From Chitinophagaceae bacterium (lineage in GTDB: Bacteria > Bacteroidota > Bacteroidia > Chitinophagales > Chitinophagaceae): a stretch of 64,000 nucleotides of DNA. The translations under genes were made by a program, and so were the position numbers. This document shows, piece by piece, positions 36,397-44,150 of the stretch; the first letter of the stretch is position 1, and every line of letters begins with the position of its first letter. The stretch is from the NCBI GenBank assembly GCA_016722465.1, contig JADKJC010000002.1:758501-822500 (forward strand), in the 5' to 3' direction. The notes below the pieces were generated by a model, which was not told the DNA's origin, ran no database searches, and saw nothing but the letters and a program-made list of their open reading frames with translations.

Positions 36397-36404
36397 TAAT
36401 TTTG
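36397..36404 (+). promoter_or_regulatory. -7 box TAATTTTG for mrp
   Basis: An exact TAnnTTTG match ends 36 nt upstream of the mrp ATG. No good -33 box is seen. Confidence 0.45.
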
Positions 36405-36440
36405 CGGCTATACCTTTCTTTTTAACAAATAATTGAACCA

Positions 36441-37490
36441 ATGACCAACGAAGACATACTGAAAGCCCTTGGAAATGTGCAGGAACCCGACCTTGGAAAA
36501 GACCTTGTAACGCTGAACATGGTAAAAGACATTGACATTGATGGCAACAAAGTTTCTTTTACAGTAGTGCTTACCACCCCGGCCTGCCCGCTGAAGGACA
36601 TGATCATGAATGCCTGCATCAACGCCATTAAAATACTGGTGAACAAAGAGGCTGAAGTAACGGTGAACTTTACCAGCAATACCAGCAGCAACCGCAAGGA
36701 TGCCAAAACCCTTTTGACAGGTGTAAGAAATATCATTACCGTGGTGAGCGGAAAAGGCGGCGTAGGCAAAAGCACCGTAAGCGCCAACCTTGCACTGGCG
36801 TTGGCACAGGGTGGCGCCAGTGTGGGTTTAATGGATGCAGACATTTACGGGCCCAGCCAGCACATTATGTTTGGGGTACGGGGCGAAAGGCCATTGATGA
36901 AAGATGACGGCACCGGCAAAGGGCTCATCGTTCCCATAGAAAAATTCGGTATTAAAATGATGAGCATTGGTTTGCTGGTAGATGAAAAGCAGGCAGTTGT
37001 TTGGCGTGGGCCGATGGTGAGCAGTGCCATTCGTCAATTTGTGACCGATGTGGATTGGGGCGACCTGGATTATTTGATCATTGATATGCCACCCGGCACC
37101 GGCGACATTCATTTAACGGTTGTACAAACAGTTCCGGTTACCGGCGTCATCGTAGTAACAACGCCGCAGTTGGTAGCACTGGCCGATGCTAAAAAAGGAA
37201 TCGCCATGTTTAACCAGGCGCAACTTAAAGTACCTGTGATAGGCCTGGTGGAGAATATGAGTTATTTTATCCCGGCAGAATTGCCCGATAATAAATATTA
37301 TATTTTTGGAAAAGACGGCGGCAAAAATTTAGCCGATGAATTTGATATACCCTTCCTCGGGCAAATACCAATTGTGCAAAGCATTCGTGAAGGTGGCGAC
37401 GCTGGCGTGCCCATTATGGCAAGCGATGACGAGATAACAAAAAAGCCTTCTTTGAATTTGCCGGTAATGCGGCAAGAGGCATTGCCATGA
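36441..37490 (+). CDS. mrp: Mrp/NBP35-type Fe-S cluster carrier ATPase
   Basis: A DUF59 (MIP18-like) domain at about 1-75 (EDILKALGNVQEPDLGKDL) is followed by the P-loop SGKGGVGKSTVSANLALAL (deviant Walker A), DADIYGPSQ and DMPPGTGDIHL. The order DUF59 plus P-loop is typical for Bacteroidota Mrp. It assembles or carries Fe-S clusters. In this copy I see no obvious C-terminal CxxC; the equivalent region reads LVENMSYFIP, so the usual bridging Cys pair seems absent. Its downstream neighbour fhs lies about 230 nt away. Confidence 0.9.
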   Translation: MTNEDILKALGNVQEPDLGKDLVTLNMVKDIDIDGNKVSFTVVLTTPACPLKDMIMNACINAIKILVNKEAEVTVNFTSNTSSNRKDAKTLLTGVRNIITVVSGKGGVGKSTVSANLALALAQGGASVGLMDADIYGPSQHIMFGVRGERPLMKDDGTGKGLIVPIEKFGIKMMSIGLLVDEKQAVVWRGPMVSSAIRQFVTDVDWGDLDYLIIDMPPGTGDIHLTVVQTVPVTGVIVVTTPQLVALADAKKGIAMFNQAQLKVPVIGLVENMSYFIPAELPDNKYYIFGKDGGKNLADEFDIPFLGQIPIVQSIREGGDAGVPIMASDDEITKKPSLNLPVMRQEALP

Positions 37491-37718
37491 GGAATGCGAA
37501 TATTGCCCCCACTCAGGTAGTGGCCATTGTTGAATAAAACTGTTTACAAATATTTACCAGGCACACGACCAACATAAAGGTTATGTACCTGTTTTGTTTA
37601 CCTCATCTTGCTGGCTTGTTTTTATTACCTGCAATAATATTACCATTATCGCCTTTGCGGCTGACAATGGTCATGCAGTAATAAAAAGGATCTCAGTAAG
37701 TTGCATAAAAACGATGTT

Positions 37719-39389
37719 ATGCTGCCAGATATTGATATTGCCCAATCGGCAACAATCCGTCATATAAAAGAAATTGCTGCTTCCATAAATATCAGCAACG
37801 ATGACCTTGAATATTATGGCAAACACAAAGCCAAGCTGCCTTTAAAATTAATTGATGAAGAAAAGCTGAAACAAAATAACCTTATCCTGGTTACTGCCAT
37901 TACTCCCACACCTGCGGGTGAAGGAAAGACAACTGTTTCTGTAGGATTGACGGACGGCCTGAACCTGATAGGAAAAAAAGCGATGGCCGTGTTAAGGGAG
38001 CCTTCGCTCGGCCCTGTCTTTGGCATGAAGGGTGGCGCTGCCGGTGGTGGTTACTCACAGATCATACCCATGGAAGATATCAACCTGCATTTTACCGGCG
38101 ATTTTTCTGCCATTGAAAAAGCCAATAACCTGCTGGCAGCCATGATCGACCACAACCTGCAGAATAAAAAAAGAAGCCTGCAGCTTGATGCCAGGAGCAT
38201 TGTATGGAAAAGAGTGATGGACATGAATGACAGGGCACTGCGGCAGATAGTGATCGGGCTGGGTGGCACAGCCAATGGCATTGTAAGAGAAGACGGCTTC
38301 AATATCACGCCAGCCTCTGAGATCATGGCCATTCTTTGTATGTGCAATGGCATGGATGACCTGAAGGCTAAGCTGGGCAATATTTTTATCGGCCACACTT
38401 TACAGGGCAAAGCCGTATTTGCCCGTGACATTAATGCGGTGGGTGCCATGGCCATTTTGCTGAAAGATGCGATCAAACCAAACCTGGTACAAACACTGGA
38501 AGGCAATCCTGCCATTTTACATGGCGGGCCTTTCGCCAGCATTGCCCAGGGCTCCAACTCTATACTGGCTACAAAAATGGGTTTATCACTCTGCAACTAT
38601 GTAGTAACAGAAGCTGGCTTTGGTGCCGATCTCGGCGCAGAAAAATTCTTTGACATAAAATGTGCTTCCTCAGGATTAAAACCAAAAGCTGTGGTGCTGG
38701 TGGCAACAATAAGGGCATTGCGTCATCATGGCGGCGCTAAAAAAGACGAACTGGAAAAGCCATCTGCAGAAAAAGTACTCACTGGTTGTGCCAACCTGGG
38801 CAAACACATTGAAAACACGAAACGCTTTGGCCTGCATGCATTGGTTGCCATCAATCATTTTGAAAGTGATACAGCGGAGGAAATTGAAATAGTTAAACAG
38901 TATTGCAAAAAATACCATACCGAAGCCGTCAGTTGCAAAGGTTTTACCCAGGGTGGAAAAGGCATGACTGACCTGGCAGAAAAAGTGGTGGCCCTGGTGG
39001 AGCATAATAAAACTGATTTCCGTCCATTGTACAGCAACCATCTTTCAACTGAAGAAAAGATACACATCATTGCCACGCAGATATACGGCGCCACAGAAGT
39101 AGCCTATTCTGTAAAAGCAAAAAGCCAGCTGAAGCAAATAAAGGAACTGGGCTTTGACAACCTGCCCATCTGCATGGCCAAAACACCCAAGAGCTTATCG
39201 GATGATGAAAAGAAGATCGGCCGGCCAGAGAATTTCACCATCACCATCCGTGAATTTGAATATGCCACCGGTGCCGGTTTTATCATACCTATTTTAGGCG
39301 AAATCATGCGCATGCCGGGACTGCCGAATATCCCTGCAGCTGAAGGCATGGACATAGATGCGAATGGAAAGATAACCGGGCTGAGTTAA
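37719..39389 (+). CDS. fhs: Formate-tetrahydrofolate ligase
   Basis: The ATG at 37719 (MLPDIDIAQSATIRHI) is preferred over a TTG at 37701. The P-loop TPTPAGEGKTTVSVG is at about 62-76, and LREPSLGPVFGMKGGAAGGGYSQ and LHFTGDFSAI are FTHFS signatures. At about 556 aa it is full length. It makes 10-formyl-THF from formate, THF and ATP, feeding purine synthesis and one-carbon pools. It appears monocistronic, with the ParE toxin gene converging after 23 nt. Confidence 0.95.
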   Translation: MLPDIDIAQSATIRHIKEIAASINISNDDLEYYGKHKAKLPLKLIDEEKLKQNNLILVTAITPTPAGEGKTTVSVGLTDGLNLIGKKAMAVLREPSLGPVFGMKGGAAGGGYSQIIPMEDINLHFTGDFSAIEKANNLLAAMIDHNLQNKKRSLQLDARSIVWKRVMDMNDRALRQIVIGLGGTANGIVREDGFNITPASEIMAILCMCNGMDDLKAKLGNIFIGHTLQGKAVFARDINAVGAMAILLKDAIKPNLVQTLEGNPAILHGGPFASIAQGSNSILATKMGLSLCNYVVTEAGFGADLGAEKFFDIKCASSGLKPKAVVLVATIRALRHHGGAKKDELEKPSAEKVLTGCANLGKHIENTKRFGLHALVAINHFESDTAEEIEIVKQYCKKYHTEAVSCKGFTQGGKGMTDLAEKVVALVEHNKTDFRPLYSNHLSTEEKIHIIATQIYGATEVAYSVKAKSQLKQIKELGFDNLPICMAKTPKSLSDDEKKIGRPENFTITIREFEYATGAGFIIPILGEIMRMPGLPNIPAAEGMDIDANGKITGLS

Positions 39390-39412
39390 GGTGGTGTAGC
39401 TTTTTAGAAATA

Positions 39413-39715
39413 CTATTTCCGGTATTTTCTTCGTGACTGCTTTTTTGTGTGATGGATTGAACTGATAAAGACTTCGTTTTTATCTTTGTAAACTTTATAA
39501 ATAATGAGATAAGGAAAGAAGTCTACCTGGGCTTCCCGATAACCCTTGTTTACCCTTCTTCCAAATGCTTGTGGATGTTCAGCTATCTCTTCAATTTTCT
39601 TTCTGACTGCTTTGATAAATCTTTCCCCAAGACCGGCTACCTTATCTTCATACCATTCGTAAGCATCAGAATAGTCTCTTTCTATATCCGGATGAAAACG
39701 ACAGGTGAAACTCAT
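39413..39715 (-). CDS. RelE/ParE-family toxin
   Basis: The 100-residue product has the RelE/ParE fold pattern: RFHPDIERDYSDAYEWYEDKVAGLGERFIKAVRKKIEEIAEHP, then FPYLIIYKVYKDKNEVFISSIHHTKKQ. That ends in the typical I-x-x-IxHxKR-like block. As a toxin of a type II module it would act on ribosomes or gyrase; which one cannot be told. It overlaps its antitoxin gene by 4 bp, so the two are co-translated. Confidence 0.85.
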   Translation of the reverse strand: MSFTCRFHPDIERDYSDAYEWYEDKVAGLGERFIKAVRKKIEEIAEHPQAFGRRVNKGYREAQVDFFPYLIIYKVYKDKNEVFISSIHHTKKQSRRKYRK

Positions 39716-39969
39716 TTCGCCTTCGTTTTTTTTCTGAGGTAAGATCTTTTTGCCCTTGCTTCTAACGTGTCTAATGAAATCCCTTTTACTTTTCCTGTTT
39801 CATATTCCGTAAAGCGGCTGTCAATTTCTTTTAGCAATGCCTTATCATAAGTTTCCCGTTGCTCTTCAACAAAAGTTTCAGCTACAGTTAACAATACTTC
39901 CTTTTGCTTTGAGGTGAGTTTGGTGAGTACAGTGTTTATCTTTTTGTCCAGAGAAAGGGAAGAACGCAT
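39712..39969 (-). CDS. Antitoxin of a RelE/ParE-type module
   Basis: The start at 39969 (MRSSLSLDKKINTVLTKL) gives an 85-residue protein; the longer frame from 40179 runs into the GDPD gene on the other strand. It has an N-terminal helical part (SKQKEVLLTVAETFVEEQRE) and a C-terminal stretch ending in a very basic tail (ARAKRSYLRKKTKAK). It resembles addiction-module component antitoxins that wrap the ParE toxin. It lies immediately upstream of the toxin with a 4-bp overlap. Confidence 0.75.
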   Translation of the reverse strand: MRSSLSLDKKINTVLTKLTSKQKEVLLTVAETFVEEQRETYDKALLKEIDSRFTEYETGKVKGISLDTLEARAKRSYLRKKTKAK

Positions 39970-40026
39970 AGTCTGAATTTTTCTTAAAATTACAGATTTT
40001 TCTAACGCTCTGTCTATCTTTAAGCA

Positions 40027-40968
40027 ATGAAAAAAACACGATTTGCCATAATAGGTGTCGTAACAATCTTGATAGCTTGTGTTTCTTCCAAACAAAATAG
40101 CAATCATCCCGGTGGATACAACAGCACTGGCACTTATACTGATATTAAAATGCAGACCAATTTCGATAAACAAGGCCACCGTGGCTGCCGCGGTTTAATG
40201 CCGGAGAATACCATCCCCGCCATGTTACATGCACTGGACCTCGGGGTAACTACGCTGGAAATGGATATTGTATTTACCAAAGACAGTGTTGCCATATTAT
40301 CGCATGAGCCATTTTACAATCATGAAATAACCACTAAACCAGATGGAAGTTTTATTGAAGAAAAGGAGGAGACAAATTATAACATCTTCAACATGAGCTA
40401 TGCTGAAACACAACGATATGATGTGGGATTAAAACCGCATCCCCGTTTTCCGCAGCAGCAAAAAAAAGCGGCATACAAGCCCAGCCTCGCCGAAGTATTT
40501 GATGCGGTAAAAAAAGATATGATGACAAGAAGGCGGCCATTTCCTTATTTCAATATCGAAACAAAAACAAAGCCGGTAACAGATAATATTTATCACCCTG
40601 CGCCAGCTGCTTTTGTGGATATGCTGATGAATGTGATCAAAGAAAAAAATATGGAGGAGCAGGTGATGATACAATCATTTGACCCAAGAACATTGCAACA
40701 CCTGCATCAACACTATCCAAACATACCAAGCGTGCTGCTGATTGAGGACTATGATAAACGTTCATTGGAAGAACAATTAAAACAGCTCGGCTTCATTCCT
40801 ACTGTTTACAGCCCTGATCATTCTTTGATCACAAAAGAGTTGATCGGGAAATGCCATCAGCAAAACATTAAAGTGATACCATGGACAGTAAATAATAAAG
40901 ATAGAATTAAGGAACTAAAGACAATGGGCGTGGATGGCATTATTAGTGATTACCCGAATTTATTTTGA
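40027..40968 (+). CDS. Glycerophosphodiester phosphodiesterase lipoprotein
   Basis: A lipobox (LIAC, Cys18) ends the signal peptide. The GDPD barrel begins GHRGCRGLMPENT (His51, Arg52), with ExD (Glu78, Asp80) and SHEPF (His93), the catalytic and metal residues of the family, and later YFNIETKTKP. It hydrolyses glycerophosphodiesters in the periplasm. A near-match -7 box (TATCTTTA) precedes the ATG by 4 nt. Its stop codon is the first base of an 80-bp palindromic repeat. Confidence 0.92.
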   Translation: MKKTRFAIIGVVTILIACVSSKQNSNHPGGYNSTGTYTDIKMQTNFDKQGHRGCRGLMPENTIPAMLHALDLGVTTLEMDIVFTKDSVAILSHEPFYNHEITTKPDGSFIEEKEETNYNIFNMSYAETQRYDVGLKPHPRFPQQQKKAAYKPSLAEVFDAVKKDMMTRRRPFPYFNIETKTKPVTDNIYHPAPAAFVDMLMNVIKEKNMEEQVMIQSFDPRTLQHLHQHYPNIPSVLLIEDYDKRSLEEQLKQLGFIPTVYSPDHSLITKELIGKCHQQNIKVIPWTVNNKDRIKELKTMGVDGIISDYPNLF

Positions 40969-41044
40969 ACGCTGATTTTTAAGATGATAATGATTGGTTA
41001 AGGTTCGTCAGTGTAAATCTTAACATTCATAAGAATCAGTGTTC
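40967..41044. repeat. GAACxCTGAT palindromic repeat R1 (no gene)
   Basis: A 78-bp imperfect palindrome runs from GAACGCTGATTTTTAAGATG to the inverse AATCAGTGTTC. It fills exactly the space between the stop codons of the convergent GDPD and ACMSD genes. Its arms match the repeats bounding the GxxExxY gene. Confidence 0.7.
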
Positions 41045-42030
41045 TATATTCCTAACCAGTTTTCCGCATTCTTAAACAACAATTGCTCCTGCAATTCCTT
41101 TTCAAAGCCCATCTCTTCAATCAATTTCCCCGGCACCTGTTCCCCGAGCGGAAAAGGATAATCACTACCCAGGCAAATTTTATCGGCACCCATCACATCA
41201 ATGATATACTGCATTGCTTTGGCATCATGCACCAAACTATCGATCCAGAATTTACCGATGTAATCTCTTGGGTTAATGACATTATCAACAGCAACCAGGT
41301 CGGGCCTCACATTAAAGCCGTGTTCTATCCTGCCGATGGTTATTGGAAAACTGCCGCCGCCATGTGCAAATGCCACCCTAAGTGTTGGAAATTGTTGAAG
41401 AACGCCACCAAATACCATCGAACAAATGGCTCTGGATGTTTCTGCAGGCATACCTACCAGCCAGGGCAACCAATATTGCTGCATCTGCTGCTCCCCCATC
41501 ATTTCCCATGGATGAATAAATAATGCACAGCCCAATTCCGCTGCTCTTTTATAAAAAGGAAATAACCTTTTGGATGATAAATTTTCGCCATTGATATTGC
41601 TGCCGATCTCAAGTCCCGGCATTTTTAACTCGGTAATGCAACGTTCCATTTCAGCAATGGCGAAGTCAACATCCTGTAAAGGCACGGTTCCAATACCAAT
41701 AAAACGTGCTGTGTCTTTTGCAACCGTATCAGCAATATGATCATTGAAAAAACGGGCCGTTTCTAGTCCATCTGTTGGCTTCGCCCAGTAGTTGAATAAT
41801 ACAGGAATAGTTGACAGCACTTGTATTGTCACACCTGTTTCATCCATTTCCTTTATCCGCACTCCGGCATCAAAACAATTGTCCTCCACTTCACGAAACA
41901 ACTTATCACCCTTCATCATACAGGCCTTGCAGTTGCGGTGTTCCAGGTGAATGAATTCGCCATAGCCGAATTTCTGTACCCAGTTGGGCATTTTATCCGG
42001 CATTATGTGGGTATGTATATCTATTTTCAT
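41044..42030 (-). CDS. 2-amino-3-carboxymuconate-6-semialdehyde decarboxylase
   Basis: The 328-residue amidohydrolase-2 family protein starts MKIDIHTHIMPDKMPNW, with metal ligands His6 and His8; others are in ALFIHPWEMMG, FAHGGGSFP and CLGSDYPFP. The PDKMPNW start and RNCKACMMKGD block match ACMSD. It decarboxylates ACMS, steering kynurenine-pathway carbon to 2-aminomuconate semialdehyde instead of quinolinate. It is on the opposite strand to most pathway genes here and is separated from the dioxygenase gene by the GxxExxY unit. Confidence 0.88.
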   Translation of the reverse strand: MKIDIHTHIMPDKMPNWVQKFGYGEFIHLEHRNCKACMMKGDKLFREVEDNCFDAGVRIKEMDETGVTIQVLSTIPVLFNYWAKPTDGLETARFFNDHIADTVAKDTARFIGIGTVPLQDVDFAIAEMERCITELKMPGLEIGSNINGENLSSKRLFPFYKRAAELGCALFIHPWEMMGEQQMQQYWLPWLVGMPAETSRAICSMVFGGVLQQFPTLRVAFAHGGGSFPITIGRIEHGFNVRPDLVAVDNVINPRDYIGKFWIDSLVHDAKAMQYIIDVMGADKICLGSDYPFPLGEQVPGKLIEEMGFEKELQEQLLFKNAENWLGI

Positions 42031-42050
42031 TGAAGAACAAAATGCATGTT

Positions 42051-42558
42051 GAACGCAGATTTTTATGATGGTTATGATTTGTTAAGACATGTGTTTTATA
42101 TTAATCTTTATACTCACTTGAAAATACTTTTCTTTTAAATTCCGGCTTTTTGCCAAAATTCAAAAGAAGACCCACTTCTATTTCGGTGGCCTTTAGATAA
42201 TTTACCAATTGTACTTCATGCTCATAACAAATACCAGAGGCTGCTTTAATTTCTACAATTACATACCTGTTAACAATCATATCCGCAATATAAAAACCAA
42301 CAGGTTCATTATCATAAAAAACCTCAATCGGGCATTGAACAAGGCATTTCAAGCCAAGCTTCTTACATTCTATCACCAGGGCCTTTTCATAAACCTTTTC
42401 CAGAAATCCATATCCAAGCTTATTATAAACATTGTAAAATGCTTTTATAATAGCCTCGGTAATATCACTATGTTGATAATTATCAATCATAACACTATTT
42501 TAGACAGTAACAACAACTATTTTAAGGGAGATCATAACCATCATAAAAATCTGCGTTC
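42051..42558. mobile_element. GxxExxY unit bounded by 28-bp inverted repeats
   Basis: A 28-bp sequence beginning GAACGCAGATTTTTATGATG (42051-42078) recurs as its exact inverse at 42531-42558. Between them lies only the GxxExxY gene. No target-site duplication was seen at the ends (ATGTT before, CGTAT after). The same ends form the gene-less palindromes R1 and R4 in the same cluster. No known transposase is encoded, so movement is inferred. Confidence 0.6.
42101..42490 (-). CDS. GxxExxY family protein, PD-(D/E)xK-type
   Basis: The 129-residue protein has the name-giving GFLEKVY motif (Gly28, Glu31, Tyr34). An Asp70, Glu80 and Lys82 pattern (ADMIVNRYVIVEIKA) is that of PD-(D/E)xK nuclease folds. 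The family is widespread in Bacteroidota and of unknown function. It has no relation to tryptophan degradation, and it sits inside perfect 28-bp inverted repeats, so it is probably the cargo or the enzyme of a small mobile unit. The start at 42490 follows the natural N-terminus MIDNYQHSDITEAI. Confidence 0.88.
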   Translation of the reverse strand: MIDNYQHSDITEAIIKAFYNVYNKLGYGFLEKVYEKALVIECKKLGLKCLVQCPIEVFYDNEPVGFYIADMIVNRYVIVEIKAASGICYEHEVQLVNYLKATEIEVGLLLNFGKKPEFKRKVFSSEYKD

Positions 42559-42564
42559 CGTATT

Positions 42565-43089
42565 TCAGCCTTTCTTAACAGGCTGCGCCATTACAGCGCC
42601 ACATTTGTTACAGGTACGCTTGTGTTCATCTGCATAAAAGCCTTCCATCACCGGCGGCAATTGCGTTACAATATCCGTGATCACTTTATACTCTTCATAC
42701 AATTTGTTACCGCAGTTTTCACAATACCACAAAAAACCATCTTCCTCTGTTTCCCTGATTTTTTCAATCACCAGTCCAACCGTATTGGGGCCACGCTGCG
42801 GCGAGTGTGGTGTTTTAGGAGGCAACAGGAACATATCACCTTCGTTGATAGGGATGTCTTTCTGTACCCCTCCGTCAATTATTTTCAACACAATATTACC
42901 TTCCACCTGGTAATACAATTCTTCACTTTCATTGTAATGATAGTCTTTACGGGCGTTGGGGCCGCCTACCACCATCACAATAAAATTCTCTGCATCTTTA
43001 TAAATGCACTGGTTGCCTACAGGGGGTTTCAACAGGTTCCGGTGTTCATCGATCCATTTTTTTAAATTAAAAGGAGCTGCTACTGGCAT
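42565..43089 (-). CDS. nbaC: 3-hydroxyanthranilate 3,4-dioxygenase
   Basis: The cupin has iron ligands His51, Glu57 (DYHYNESEELYYQ) and His95 (PPKTPHSPQRG). A C-terminal rubredoxin-like zinc site uses Cys123/126 and Cys160/163 (CENC, CNKC), as in bacterial HAO enzymes. At 174 aa it is the usual bacterial length. It opens the ring of 3-hydroxyanthranilate to give ACMS, the substrate of the decarboxylase encoded 535 nt further on the same strand. Its divergent start faces the SDR gene across the R4 repeat. Confidence 0.93.
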   Translation of the reverse strand: MPVAAPFNLKKWIDEHRNLLKPPVGNQCIYKDAENFIVMVVGGPNARKDYHYNESEELYYQVEGNIVLKIIDGGVQKDIPINEGDMFLLPPKTPHSPQRGPNTVGLVIEKIRETEEDGFLWYCENCGNKLYEEYKVITDIVTQLPPVMEGFYADEHKRTCNKCGAVMAQPVKKG

Positions 43090-43184
43090 GACGTTCGTTT
43101 AAAATGATTTGTAATAATGCAATGGCGCAAATAATGCAAAATGAAAATTACAACATTTTGACTAAGTTTGATTGTTGGATACAA

Positions 43185-43267
43185 GAACACTGATCATTGA
43201 AGTTTTCATGATTAACACAGATGTGCCGGTGCATAACCAATCTTAACTATCATAAAAATCAGCGTTC
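43185..43267. repeat. GAACxCTGAT palindromic repeat R4 (no gene)
   Basis: An 83-bp imperfect palindrome runs from GAACACTGAT to ATCATAAAAATCAGCGTTC (43249-43267), with the same arms as R1 and the GxxExxY repeats. It lies between the divergent dioxygenase and SDR genes, so it may sit in their promoters. Confidence 0.65.
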
Positions 43268-43282
43268 AAAAAATCATTACCA

Positions 43283-44068
43283 ATGAATTTATCATTACAA
43301 GGGAAAACAGCCGTTGTTTGTGGCAGCACACAAGGTATTGGATTAGCGGCAGCCATTGAAATATCAAAACTGGGAGCAACCTGTGTATTGATGGCACGAA
43401 ATGAAGATGCTTTAAAAGAAGCCATCCTGCAGCTAAACAACTCCTACAACCAGCAACATACTTACCTGGTAGCCGACTTTGATAAACCCGACATGGTAAA
43501 ACAGGTAATTGAACATTTTGTGGCTCAATATACAGTTCATGTACTGGTAAATAACAGTGGTGGCCCGGCAGGCGGCCCCATTACAGAAGCCACTACCGAT
43601 GCTTTTATCAACACATTCAACCGGCACCTCATCTGCAATCATATCCTTACCACAGCGGTAATGGATTCTATGAAAGCAGCAGGTTTTGGCAGGATCATCA
43701 ATATCATTTCCACCTCGGTAAAAATTCCACTGCCCAATTTGGGCGTATCCAATACCATTCGTGGTGCGGTGGCCAGCTGGAGTAAAACAATGGCAAACGA
43801 GTTGGGTCAATTTAATATTACGGTAAACAATGTGTTGCCCGGTGCCACCAATACGCAACGCCTGCAGAGTATTATTGAAAACAACGCTGCTAAAAAAAAT
43901 AAACCCACTGCTGAAATCGAAGAAGAGATGAAGAAAGAAATACCAGCCAGGCGTTTTGCAGAAGCTAATGAAGTAGGCAATGTGATCGCTTTTTTAGCTT
44001 CGCCTGCAGCAGCTTATATCAATGGGGTAAACATCCCTGTTGATGGCGGAAGAACGGGATCGATGTAG
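43283..44068 (+). CDS. SDR-family oxidoreductase lacking the YxxxK motif
   Basis: The Rossmann start GKTAVVCGSTQGIGLAAAIE at about 7-26, LVNNSGGPAGG and the C-terminal NGVNIPVDGG block define an SDR. At the usual active site the sequence reads STSVKIPLPNLGVSNTIRGAVASW: the Tyr and Lys of YxxxK are replaced by Ser and Arg. This SNxxR version recurs in one SDR subgroup. It is the first of five co-directional kynurenine-cluster genes, so a role in a later aminomuconate or oxo-acid step is likely, but not identified. Confidence 0.85.
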   Translation: MNLSLQGKTAVVCGSTQGIGLAAAIEISKLGATCVLMARNEDALKEAILQLNNSYNQQHTYLVADFDKPDMVKQVIEHFVAQYTVHVLVNNSGGPAGGPITEATTDAFINTFNRHLICNHILTTAVMDSMKAAGFGRIINIISTSVKIPLPNLGVSNTIRGAVASWSKTMANELGQFNITVNNVLPGATNTQRLQSIIENNAAKKNKPTAEIEEEMKKEIPARRFAEANEVGNVIAFLASPAAAYINGVNIPVDGGRTGSM

Positions 44069-44150
44069 TTACAGTTTTAAAGTCTAAGGTTTAAAGTTGT
44101 TGGAAGCTGACAACCGCAAACCTTAAACATAAAACATTTAAACTTAAAAC

